Source: Burkholderia sp. H160 (lineage in GTDB: Bacteria; Pseudomonadota; Gammaproteobacteria; Burkholderiales; Burkholderiaceae). Taken from it: DNA of 64,000 nt. The position numbers and the translations under genes are program-made. Below the pieces are notes generated by a model, which saw only the letters and a program-made list of their open reading frames with translations, did not search any database and had not been told where the DNA came from. Positions 53,179-61,075 of the stretch are shown piece after piece. Location: contig ABYL01000015.1 in NCBI GenBank assembly GCA_000173575.1, positions 1 to 64,000 of the forward strand, in the 5' to 3' direction. Position 1 is the first letter of the stretch. Each line of letters opens with the position of its first letter.

Positions 53179-53240
53179 GACTGAATGTCTCCGAATTTGT
53201 TTCTGGATACCGGCGGGAACTGCGTTCCCCTGATCGCTTG

Positions 53241-53254
53241 ATTAGAGCTCTAAT
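53241..53254. promoter_or_regulatory. Phthalate-cluster operator, copy 4
   Basis: ATTAGAGCTCTAAT is a 14-base perfect palindrome in the ophD-ophA1 divergent promoter region. It lies 63-76 bases before the ophD start. Confidence 0.65.
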
Positions 53255-53341
53255 ATTCAGGTTACGGCGGCTTTATGCCGCTGGCAAGCACGGGTTTATA
53301 CCAAGCAAGATCGCGAAAAATCGTTCTTCTTGACTTGCATC

Positions 53342-53355
53342 ATTAGAGATCTAGC
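53342..53355. promoter_or_regulatory. Phthalate-cluster operator, copy 5
   Basis: ATTAGAGATCTAGC, 12 of 14 to the consensus, lies 59-72 bases before the reductase start. It is the second site in the divergent region. Confidence 0.6.
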
Positions 53356-53413
53356 AATAAGATGCAGTCCATGTTGATGCAACGCAAGACTGGACTGGCA
53401 GAAGGAGACAGAC

Positions 53414-54382
53414 ATGACGCCCCCACTGGAAGACGGTTTTCTTCGTTTGAAGATTGCTGGCAAGGAGAAGATCGCCCGTGACATCTGGCGCTTTGAACTG
53501 ACCGACCCGCAAGGCGCGCCCTTGCCGCTGTTCGAGGCGGGCGCGAACTTGACCGTCGTGGTGCCCAACGGTTCGCGACGCAGTTATTCGCTGTGCAATG
53601 ACTCGCAGGAGCGCCATCGCTACGTCATCGCGGTCAAGCGTGACAGCAACGGACGCGGCGGTTCGATGAGCTTCATCGACGATACGGCCGAGGGCGACGC
53701 CGTGGACGTCTCTCTGCCCCGCAACGAATTTCCCCTCGATGAGCGCGCCAAGTCATTCGTTCTCGTCGCGGGCGGCATCGGCATCACGCCTATGCTGTCG
53801 ATGGCGCGGCAGCTGCGGGCGGAAGGCCTGCGCTCGTTCAAACTGTACTACCTCGCCCGCGATCCAGAAGGCACGGCGTTCTTCGATGAACTGACCGGCG
53901 ACGAATGGCGTTCGGACGTGAAGATTCATCACGATCACGGCGACCCGTCGAAAGCATTCGACTTCTGGCCCGTATTCGAGCGGTCGAAGTCGGCACAACA
54001 CGTGTACTGCTGCGGCCCGCAGGCGCTGATGGACACCGTGCGGGACATGACCGGCCACTGGCCGTCGGGCACGGTGCACTTCGAGAGCTTCGGCGCAAGC
54101 AATGCGAATGCGCGTGAAAGCACGCCGTTCACCGTGCGGCTATCGCGCAGCGGCACTTCGTTCGACATTCCCGCCAATCGCTCGATCCTCGAGGTGCTGC
54201 GTGACGCGAACGTGCGCGTGCCGAGTTCGTGCGAAAGCGGCACCTGCGGCTCGTGCAAGACTGCGTTGTGCTCAGGGGAGGCGGATCATCGGGACCTGGT
54301 GCTGCGCGACGACGAGAAAGAAACGCAGATCATGGTTTGCGTGTCGCGTGCGAAATCCGCAGAGCTGGTTCTGGATCTTTGA
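53414..54382 (+). CDS. ophA1: Phthalate 4,5-dioxygenase reductase
   Basis: A 322-residue reductase of the phthalate-dioxygenase-reductase type. The flavin-binding RRSYSL lies near residues 55-60, and the NADH-binding GGIGITPM at about 120-127. A C-terminal plant-type [2Fe-2S] ferredoxin domain has the CESGTCGSC cluster ligands and a final Cys near residue 309. The FMN-NAD-ferredoxin order is that of OphA1/Pht2. It transfers NADH electrons to the Rieske oxygenase. Confidence 0.92.
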   Translation: MTPPLEDGFLRLKIAGKEKIARDIWRFELTDPQGAPLPLFEAGANLTVVVPNGSRRSYSLCNDSQERHRYVIAVKRDSNGRGGSMSFIDDTAEGDAVDVSLPRNEFPLDERAKSFVLVAGGIGITPMLSMARQLRAEGLRSFKLYYLARDPEGTAFFDELTGDEWRSDVKIHHDHGDPSKAFDFWPVFERSKSAQHVYCCGPQALMDTVRDMTGHWPSGTVHFESFGASNANARESTPFTVRLSRSGTSFDIPANRSILEVLRDANVRVPSSCESGTCGSCKTALCSGEADHRDLVLRDDEKETQIMVCVSRAKSAELVLDL

Positions 54383-54504
54383 GTATTGCCGTTCCGCATG
54401 CTGATTCTGATTCAGGAAGTCCGGACGGCTGAAATCAGTGCTTCCTGAGACGACATTCCGCCGGCGCCGATTGGGGATCTATCGCAGTAAGGCGGTCTAC
54501 TGCG

Positions 54505-54890
54505 CTGGAGGGGTGCATGCGGGTGTTTCAGAGCATCGGGCTCGCAGACGCACTGCTTCCGAAGTTGTTTGTCGGTCCCGGCATGAAATTTGTGGACGCC
54601 GAGGGCAAGCTACTCATCGACTGGACACGGCCCACATGCATCGGCCCGCACGGCTGGTGCGCAAGTTACAAGTTTCATCAACCCAACCTCGAGAACGCAT
54701 GACGTGACCGTCTGGCAGTTCAGGCTAACGTGGACATACGGCTGCGTCACGAAGTGTTTGCGCTTGACGAAACGCACGATCGCGTCCAACTACGCTTTGA
54801 AGACACGAGCTGCGACAAACTGGGCCGTGCTACCGCCCGCTACGTGGTCGGTTGCGATGGCGCGCGCTCGATCGTGCGGCGTTTCATGGT
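54505..54890 (+). pseudogene. Remnant of an MhpA-type FAD monooxygenase
   Basis: The text RVFQSIGLADALLPKLFVGPGMKFVD aligns with the N-terminal third of 3-(3-hydroxyphenyl)propionate hydroxylases. After a frame break near 54700, the homologous VDIRLRHEVFALDETHDRVQLRFED and ARYVVGCDGARSIVRR (the DG motif) continue in another frame. The FAD-binding start and the C-terminal two thirds are missing. This is a decayed gene next to the phthalate cluster. Confidence 0.65.
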
Positions 54891-54978
54891 CATGCTATTC
54901 GTCGCGCGTGTGAATAATCGATCGCCATAATGATATTTACATCACTAACAAATCGACCACTAAACATGACGAATTGAT
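54891..54978. other. Short intergenic, no feature seen
   Basis: AT-rich between the mhpA remnant and the convergent TetR stop. No clear hairpin terminator was found. Confidence 0.3.
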
Positions 54979-55653
54979 CTACGAACGTAAGTGAAAGCAG
55001 ACTGTCGCACCGGTATCATCGACCGGCTCAGGTTCCTCCAGTACCGGACCGGACGCAGTGCAGGAAAACAAGCCTGCCAACATGGCTCGAAGCGCCTCGT
55101 CCGTCATCTCTTCCGGATTGCACAGCCGGAAGAAACGCATGCCGTCGCAAAGGCTAAGGAGACCCGCCGCGAGCACCGCCGGTTGCGCAGGCCAGCCGCC
55201 GTCGCCCGGACGCGCGCCCGCGCGCAGACACGCAGCCAGCTTCGCGAACTTCCTTTGTCGCAACTCGCTGACGCGCTCCCGAACCGCGCTATCGCGGGAT
55301 GAGAGAAGCCCGGCTTCGAGCCATAGCAGAAAGCAATCACTCTCGAATTCAGCGCAACCCAGACGCGCGAGTGCGCGCATCCGCTCGCGGTCCGGCGCGC
55401 CGTGCGATTCGATGATCGCCTGCCAGTCCGCGCACGTTTTTTCGACATCACGTTGCAACAGCTCGAGTAACAGTTCCTGCTGGCTGCTGAAGTTCGAATA
55501 GAAGGCGCCACGGGTGTAACCGGCGGCCTCGGCGATGTGTTCCACACTCGTCGCGGCCACGCCTCGCTCGATGAACGACCGTCGCGCGGCGTCGAGCAAG
55601 CGCTCTCGCGTCTGCTCTTTTTTGCATGCGCGTGTCAGGCGTACCGGCTTCAT
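54979..55653 (-). CDS. TetR-family regulator of the transhydroxylase-like unit
   Basis: A 224-residue TetR regulator. The helix-turn-helix is at about residues 15-62 (LLDAARRSFIERGVAATSVEHIAEAAGYTRGAFYSNFSSQQELLLELL), and the C-terminal domain is of the bacterial C_13/C_6-like kind. ATG 55653 was chosen because the longer frame overlaps the upstream gene. It follows the small subunit gene by 22 bases and is probably the third gene of the same transcript. Confidence 0.85.
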   Translation of the reverse strand: MKPVRLTRACKKEQTRERLLDAARRSFIERGVAATSVEHIAEAAGYTRGAFYSNFSSQQELLLELLQRDVEKTCADWQAIIESHGAPDRERMRALARLGCAEFESDCFLLWLEAGLLSSRDSAVRERVSELRQRKFAKLAACLRAGARPGDGGWPAQPAVLAAGLLSLCDGMRFFRLCNPEEMTDEALRAMLAGLFSCTASGPVLEEPEPVDDTGATVCFHLRS

Positions 55654-55675
55654 GGATGAACAGGCAGCGCCGGCA

Positions 55676-56539
55676 TCAGTCGACCTCGACCGCGTAGGTC
55701 GACTGCACGAGGTCGATCTCGCCCACATACACGCTTTCGCCCAACACGCATTCGCGCGACGCTCTGCCCAGAGCATGACGAATCTCGATCCGATAGTGGC
55801 CGCTATCCTTGACGAGCCGTGAGAACCGGAAATCGCCGAACGCGTCCGTGACGGTTTCGGCCACCTTCCGATTGCACCAATACAGCGAAACCGCCGCATC
55901 GGCGACGCACTCGACGACCTGCCCCAATTGCGCGCTCACGCTACCGCCAATAAAGCAGGTCTCCCAACGTTCGAGGCCGCTGTACCAGACACGCGGATTT
56001 GTTTTGAGTTTGGGTTCCAGAACCTTGAGCCCTTCCCGGCTCGCCTTCTCTGCCATTGCGGCGTCATCGAGCTTGACGGTTTCGAAAACGCCCGTAGGGC
56101 ATGACTGTTCACATCGCGGATGCTGCCAACCCTGATCGAGCAGATGCGCATCGAAGATCCACGTTTGCGGCACCTGCAACGCCTCGTTCCATACGATCGC
56201 CTTGTACGGACAGGCCCTCACGATGTCCTTTCTGCCTCGCGCCTTGTCCGGATCAATGATGACGATGCCGTCGGCGCGCTTGCGAATGGCGTCGCCGCCT
56301 ACACGCATGCATGGTGCGTCGTCGCAGTGGTTGCACATCACCGGCAGGTACGTCGTCTCGACCATGTGCGAATCGCCTTGTACGCGGCGCATGATGCGAA
56401 TTGGGCTTTCGGCATCGGCCGAAGCAGGTGCCGAGTAACCAGGAAACTCATTGCCAACGTGCTCGTCGCGTGCCGCGATCACGCAGTTCTGGCAGTTCTC
56501 GCATCGCCCGACCTTGATAACCAGGTTCCACTTGCTCAT
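55676..56539 (-). CDS. Iron-sulfur electron-transfer subunit of a transhydroxylase-like enzyme
   Basis: A 287-residue homologue of the small subunit (BthL) of pyrogallol-phloroglucinol transhydroxylase. The ferredoxin part has CENCQNC at residues 13-19, CNHCDDAPC at 69-77, CPYK at 110 and CEQSC at 143-147. The C-terminal beta-sandwich part (DAFGDFRFSRL, YVGEIDLVQ) also aligns. From recall of the BthL sequence, the fourth Cys of the first motif is Ala here, and the CxxC before AHLL is missing (QTWIFDAHLL). Nine candidate ligands remain, enough for two clusters. GAGGGG lies seven bases before ATG 56539. It starts 11 bases after the large-subunit stop. Confidence 0.82.
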   Translation of the reverse strand: MSKWNLVIKVGRCENCQNCVIAARDEHVGNEFPGYSAPASADAESPIRIMRRVQGDSHMVETTYLPVMCNHCDDAPCMRVGGDAIRKRADGIVIIDPDKARGRKDIVRACPYKAIVWNEALQVPQTWIFDAHLLDQGWQHPRCEQSCPTGVFETVKLDDAAMAEKASREGLKVLEPKLKTNPRVWYSGLERWETCFIGGSVSAQLGQVVECVADAAVSLYWCNRKVAETVTDAFGDFRFSRLVKDSGHYRIEIRHALGRASRECVLGESVYVGEIDLVQSTYAVEVD

Positions 56540-56550
56540 GACGTTACCCC

Positions 56551-59529
56551 TCACGCTGCGCGACCGAGCATGAACGCGTCGGCGCTTTTCCATTTTTCAA
56601 CCTGCACGAGACATGAATTCGGGCTCATGCTGCTCGTACCCGCCGTCTGCGACCTGTCAGGAGTGAGCATGTTCATGCAGCCGCCGATCTCGACACGCTC
56701 TCCGTCTACCTCGATCAGCTGGAATTCAGCGCTCGCCTCGTATGACTTGACCACGCCGGCGGCGACCAGAGGCGATACGTCAGCGGCACAGATGACAGCG
56801 CCCCGGTCGTTGTAGACCTTGACGAGATCCCGGTGGGCAATGCCGCGAGCCGCCGCGTCTGCGACTCCGAGCCGCAGCAACCAGAAGCGATGGCCGCCAA
56901 TCAACGCGCGATGATCTTCTACGCTGTTGACCGACGAGTTCTTGCCGTCGCAATGAGTGTGGAAGCTGTAACGGCTGTGAGTCGCAATCAGTTGCATCGG
57001 ATAACGCTGAGCACGTTCACAGCGCAATCCCTCCCAGGACGGGATATACCGGTTCAGTGGGGGCCGCTCGGAGTTGTCGGCGGTGTGCCGCTTCAGCAAC
57101 TCGGGTATGAACTCAAGCTTGCCGCTCGGTGTCTGGAGGCCCATACCGAACTTTTCGGCATATTGCGACGGCATCGGATGCGGTTCCTGCAGATCCTTGC
57201 GGCGACCTTCGGCGAACCAGCGCATGTCCACCGGATGGCGCAATTCGGGTTTTTCAGACGGTACGACGAAATAGCCCTTGCGGCAGAATTCGCGCCACGA
57301 AACGTGATCGGGCAGATCCGACGATTTGAATACCCGCTTGACCCAATCGAGTTCTCCGCATCCCTCGGTGAACACACCGCCAAGACCAAGACGGGTCAGA
57401 ATAGCGGTGAAGATATCGTAGTCCGAGCGGGATTCGCCCAGTGGCTCGATGCATTTGTGCTGCATCGTTACCATGCGATGATTGACGGTGTTGAAGCCAT
57501 GATGCGCATAGCCGCCCGAATTCGACCACTCGCCGATGTCCCATCTCTCGAGCGACGTGCAAGCCGGCAGAATGATGTCGGCGAACTGCGCCTCCCCTTC
57601 CATCCAGATCGACTGGTTCACCACGAACTCGATGCTGGAATGTTGATAGGCATCGGCCCAGCGTCCGGACTTCGTGACGGTGCTGAAGGAAGATCCGCCA
57701 TAGCGATAGATCATGTGGATCGGCGAGTAGCCCGGCATCGGGTAGCTGAACGGCGCGAACTGCGCTTCCTGAGACATACCGTCCCACAGGTATCCTGTCG
57801 CATGGCCGTTGATGATGGCATCGGGCAACTGCTGCCGCGGGACCATCTGTTTGACGGGATTCATCGTCAGGATGTGCGGCATGCGCTGATAGTTATTCAC
57901 GGCATTGGCGGTCCACGCGAGGTCGCCGGACATTCCGCCGTCCGCGTAGCCCGGGAAATAGAAGTGGAGGTCGTGCGGAGCACCCAACTGCAGACACCCA
58001 AAATTGACGCCCGGCTTACCCCATCCCTGCATCGCCATCATCATGATCATGCAGCGAGCCCATTGCGCCCCAGTCGCGCCGCGCCCTGCGCCACCGAAAC
58101 CCGCGCCTGTCATGCCGACGGCGAGATAAACCTTCTTTTTTCCCCACAGGCGAGCTAGCGCCCGCACATCCTTGGCGGGCACGCCGGTCTCGGACTGCTG
58201 CCATTCGGGCGTCTTCGGCACGCCGTCCGTTTCGCCCAGCAGATAGCTGCGCCACTGGTCGAAGCCCGTCGTGCGGTTGGCGACGTAGTCCTCGTCGTAT
58301 AAGCCCTCCACGGCCCACACGTACATGATGGCGGTCGCGAGAGCCGCATCGGTTTGCGGTCGCACGGGAATCCAACGCCCGCCAAGCAACTGCGCGGTCG
58401 GATTGCAGTGTGGGTCGATGTGAACGAACTCGAAGCCCAGTTCTTTGGCCCACAGGCGCCGCGGCGTACCCTCGAATCCCGCATACGCCCCGTTGGTGCT
58501 TTCCGGATCGGAAGACCAGAAGACGATCATTTCCGCCTCCTTCAGGCAGTCTTCAATGCCGCCATAGCCTGATGGCACACCGACGCGCATCGAGTTGCCG
58601 AAGTGATGCATCGCACCCCAGTACCAGCCTTCCCAGCTGTCCGGATTCGCGGCGACCCGAGTGAAACCGATCAGATTAGCGAAGCGAGTGAGCGCGCTGA
58701 GGTAGTAGCCGATGTTTCCCCACTGATGATGCGACGACATCGGGAACGTAATCGAACCGGGACCGTGAACGCGCTTTTGCCGGTTGATTTCTTTCGCGAC
58801 GATGTCAAGCGCCTCGTCCCAGCTGATCGGCACGTAGCCCGACTTGCCGCGGTTGTGCGGATTGCGCTCGCCATCTGGGTCGAAATCAACGCGCTTCAAC
58901 GGATGAAGAATCCGTTTGTCGGAATAGACAAGCGACTTGATCGCCAATGCGTGCGGCGCAACGAGGCCTCGCCGTGGTGGACTGAAGCGGTGCCCGCGCG
59001 CCTCGATCTCCCAACTGGCAGCGTCCTTGCCGTCCAGATCGATAGGCGTCACCCGTATGATGCGATCGTCCTTCACGTAAACGAACAAAGGGCCGCCGTT
59101 CGTGCAGGTCGTGTATCGCCGCGTGCCGTCCCGCATCGGTGTGCCCATCGGCAGACCGATGGTTTGCGTCATACTGAGCGTTTGCATGAACCACACGAGC
59201 AGTTCATCGTCGCCTTCCGTCACCACCTTGAAATTCTTTGCCGCATGAATGATTTCAGCATGGTCCTGCCGTGGGGAAAGGAATTTCAGGGCCGTGGCGA
59301 CGTCCTTGAACAGGATGCTCACATCGGCTTGCCCACGCGTGCAAGCGCGCGAGCGGATGCGACCGTTCCTGATTTCGAGGACGCGGCCGAGGCTCCGATC
59401 CATCAGCCCGATCCAGGCGACGATGTTCCGCTCCTTGAGGCGCTGACGATAGGCGGGGAAACGGCGTGCCGTCAGGTCGAGTACTTTGGGCAGCGCGAAC
59501 AGAATCGATTTGAGCACTTGTCGCTTCAT
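56551..59529 (-). CDS. Transhydroxylase-like molybdopterin oxidoreductase with N-terminal SCP2-like domain
   Basis: A 992-residue DMSO-reductase-family enzyme, closest by my recall to the large subunit (AthL) of pyrogallol-phloroglucinol transhydroxylase. MSSHHQW, ANPDSWEGW, EMIVFWSSDPES, QSIWMEGEAQFADIILPACT and GGCMNMLTPDRS are all AthL-like. H267, D297 and S298 align with AthL H144, D174 and the Mo ligand S175 at a constant offset of 123. The extra N-terminal about 120 residues look like an SCP2/sterol-carrier domain (RACTRGQADVSILFKDVATA, NFKVVTEGDDELL). ATG 59529 is preferred to the longer frame. It may move hydroxyl groups between phenols; the substrate is unproven. Confidence 0.85.
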   Translation of the reverse strand: MKRQVLKSILFALPKVLDLTARRFPAYRQRLKERNIVAWIGLMDRSLGRVLEIRNGRIRSRACTRGQADVSILFKDVATALKFLSPRQDHAEIIHAAKNFKVVTEGDDELLVWFMQTLSMTQTIGLPMGTPMRDGTRRYTTCTNGGPLFVYVKDDRIIRVTPIDLDGKDAASWEIEARGHRFSPPRRGLVAPHALAIKSLVYSDKRILHPLKRVDFDPDGERNPHNRGKSGYVPISWDEALDIVAKEINRQKRVHGPGSITFPMSSHHQWGNIGYYLSALTRFANLIGFTRVAANPDSWEGWYWGAMHHFGNSMRVGVPSGYGGIEDCLKEAEMIVFWSSDPESTNGAYAGFEGTPRRLWAKELGFEFVHIDPHCNPTAQLLGGRWIPVRPQTDAALATAIMYVWAVEGLYDEDYVANRTTGFDQWRSYLLGETDGVPKTPEWQQSETGVPAKDVRALARLWGKKKVYLAVGMTGAGFGGAGRGATGAQWARCMIMMMAMQGWGKPGVNFGCLQLGAPHDLHFYFPGYADGGMSGDLAWTANAVNNYQRMPHILTMNPVKQMVPRQQLPDAIINGHATGYLWDGMSQEAQFAPFSYPMPGYSPIHMIYRYGGSSFSTVTKSGRWADAYQHSSIEFVVNQSIWMEGEAQFADIILPACTSLERWDIGEWSNSGGYAHHGFNTVNHRMVTMQHKCIEPLGESRSDYDIFTAILTRLGLGGVFTEGCGELDWVKRVFKSSDLPDHVSWREFCRKGYFVVPSEKPELRHPVDMRWFAEGRRKDLQEPHPMPSQYAEKFGMGLQTPSGKLEFIPELLKRHTADNSERPPLNRYIPSWEGLRCERAQRYPMQLIATHSRYSFHTHCDGKNSSVNSVEDHRALIGGHRFWLLRLGVADAAARGIAHRDLVKVYNDRGAVICAADVSPLVAAGVVKSYEASAEFQLIEVDGERVEIGGCMNMLTPDRSQTAGTSSMSPNSCLVQVEKWKSADAFMLGRAA

Positions 59530-59754
59530 GGTTTCACCCGAAATGAAACATTGAAACAGGAGATGGCCAAAACGCTTGCACAACCATTACTCCCACGCGC
59601 GCGACCAGAACCGTACGCCGCAGAGTTACGTGCATCGGGGCGTCACCAGCGTGTTTCGACGGGCCGCATTTGCTCACTTTGTTGTGCATTTGAACCTCTA
59701 AACTGGTTGAACGTATTTCGCCGTGTCCGGCGCCTGAAACGCTGTCCTTGCGGG
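59530..59754. other. Intergenic between OmpW and the molybdoenzyme genes
   Basis: About 225 bases without a gene, presumably holding the promoter of the large-subunit operon. No symmetric operator stood out. Confidence 0.4.
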
Positions 59755-60492
59755 CTAGAAGGTATAAGCGACATTCAGGAAGACATTTACGGGATTGAGA
59801 CGGATCGTCGATTTCGAAACGATTTGCGTCCCTTTAGCCGTTGTCCCGTCCAGCGTAAGGTGAGTCTTTACGGGAACGTAACCGACACTGGCTCCCACTG
59901 ACCAGTGGTTCGTCATCGCGTAATAAGCCCCGATCTCGAATACCGGGTTCCAGGACGAACTGAGGGATGCGTGCGCCGACCCACCCGGTCCCAGACTGTC
60001 AGTGACAAATTGGCTGTTAGTCGTACGCACCTGGCTGAACCACGTATAGTTCACGCCCAACCCGATGAAAGGACGGAACTTTGACTGGGCGGCAAGTAGG
60101 TGGTATCGAAAGACAAGCGCGGGCGGAATCGGCCGCGTCGAGCCCAGGGTGCCATACTTCGCGAGCGCGCCGTCCCCGACCAGATCCACTGTGAGCGGGA
60201 GTCCGATGAGCGTCGCAACGCCGATGTGGTCGGTGACGTAGTACTCGGTCGTGATCCCCATCGTGTCCGTGGACGTCGCGTGCGCCCCAGTACCGGGCAG
60301 TTGCTGATTCACTGTCATGCCACCCACGCTTTCCACGGTCAGCGGCGTTGCACTACTCTGTGGTGCGACGTGGAGCCACCCGGTCGCCACGGTGAAGCTC
60401 CCGGCCGTCTGCGCTTTCGCATTACCAGCAAGCGTGGCCGCGCAGAGGCACACCGCAAAACCAGCGGATCGAACCGTTCTCCTGTCTTTCAT
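59755..60492 (-). CDS. ompW: OmpW-family outer-membrane protein
   Basis: A 245-residue eight-stranded barrel. The signal peptide (VCLCAATLAGNAKA) is followed by SFTVATGWLHVAPQSSATPL. Further OmpW hallmarks are LPLTVDLVG, the long FRPFIGLGVNYTWF strand and the C-terminal NPVNVFLNVAYTF. OmpW proteins let hydrophobic compounds diffuse laterally through the barrel wall. It may be the entry path for the substrate of the neighbouring molybdoenzyme. ATG 60492 or the preceding GTG 60495 could be the start. Confidence 0.88.
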   Translation of the reverse strand: MKDRRTVRSAGFAVCLCAATLAGNAKAQTAGSFTVATGWLHVAPQSSATPLTVESVGGMTVNQQLPGTGAHATSTDTMGITTEYYVTDHIGVATLIGLPLTVDLVGDGALAKYGTLGSTRPIPPALVFRYHLLAAQSKFRPFIGLGVNYTWFSQVRTTNSQFVTDSLGPGGSAHASLSSSWNPVFEIGAYYAMTNHWSVGASVGYVPVKTHLTLDGTTAKGTQIVSKSTIRLNPVNVFLNVAYTF

Positions 60493-60780
60493 CACGTGTC
60501 TTCTCCTGTCTCATTGGCTGAATACTTTTTTTGTCGCCTGCCGGTCAGGGCGCTTCATGGGGCGCCCGTGACGGCCTAGCGTCGGCATAGCTCTCATTCG
60601 ATTGCATCGAACGACATCACGCCCGCTTCTTATGCAGTCGTACTAAATGAAATGACGCGCTTTCGCGCGTCTCTGCTGATGCCTTCCACCGCGCTTCTTC
60701 TTCGTGCCCTCAGCAGAAGCGTCCGGTTACAGGTCTATGCCTGGCGTGAAATTCCGACGCGCTCTCGATAACCGGATATG
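60493..60780. other. Intergenic upstream of ompW, with a hairpin
   Basis: About 290 bases with no gene. It contains GACGCGC-TTTC-GCGCGTC (60654-60671), described separately, and presumably the ompW promoter. Confidence 0.4.
60654..60671 (-). terminator. Hairpin after the small minus-strand gene, possible terminator
   Basis: Read on the minus strand, GACGCGC-GAAA-GCGCGTC is a perfect 7-base stem with a stable GAAA tetraloop, followed by ATTTCATTT. It lies about 110 bases after the stop at 60781. The T-run is interrupted, so termination may be partial. Confidence 0.5.
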
Positions 60781-61020
60781 TCAGTGAAACCGCATTGACG
60801 GGCGCGCAGCCTCCGGCGGGAACACCCGCCACGAACCATCGGAGTGCCGGAAGAAAAAGAGGCCGACCCTTTCCCCCGGCAGAACCAGTTCGATGTGTAC
60901 GTAGACTCCCTGATTCGACTGCGCGCGACCCGATCGGGTAATCCGTAGCGGCGTTGCCGAAACGGCGCCGAGCCATTTTTCAACAAGCGATCGCAAAGTC
61001 GTTTCCGATGCAATACCCAT
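60781..61020 (-). CDS. Small protein of unknown function
   Basis: A 79-residue protein starting at ATG 61020 with GGAGCGGAAG upstream. It contains SETTLRSLVEKWLG, then beta-rich text with VYVHIELVLPGERVGLFFFRHSDGSWRVFPPE. No family is recognised. It follows the acyl-CoA synthetase by 55 bases on the same strand and is probably cotranscribed. Confidence 0.6.
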   Translation of the reverse strand: MGIASETTLRSLVEKWLGAVSATPLRITRSGRAQSNQGVYVHIELVLPGERVGLFFFRHSDGSWRVFPPEAARPSMRFH

Positions 61021-61075
61021 CTTCCGCTCCAACCAAAAGCCACTGCTCTAGCTCGACAACCAATGCCATTGGCGT

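Noticed and set aside
54730-54930. Small ORF as an independent gene
   Set aside because: It is the second piece of the frameshifted mhpA-like remnant, not a separate protein.
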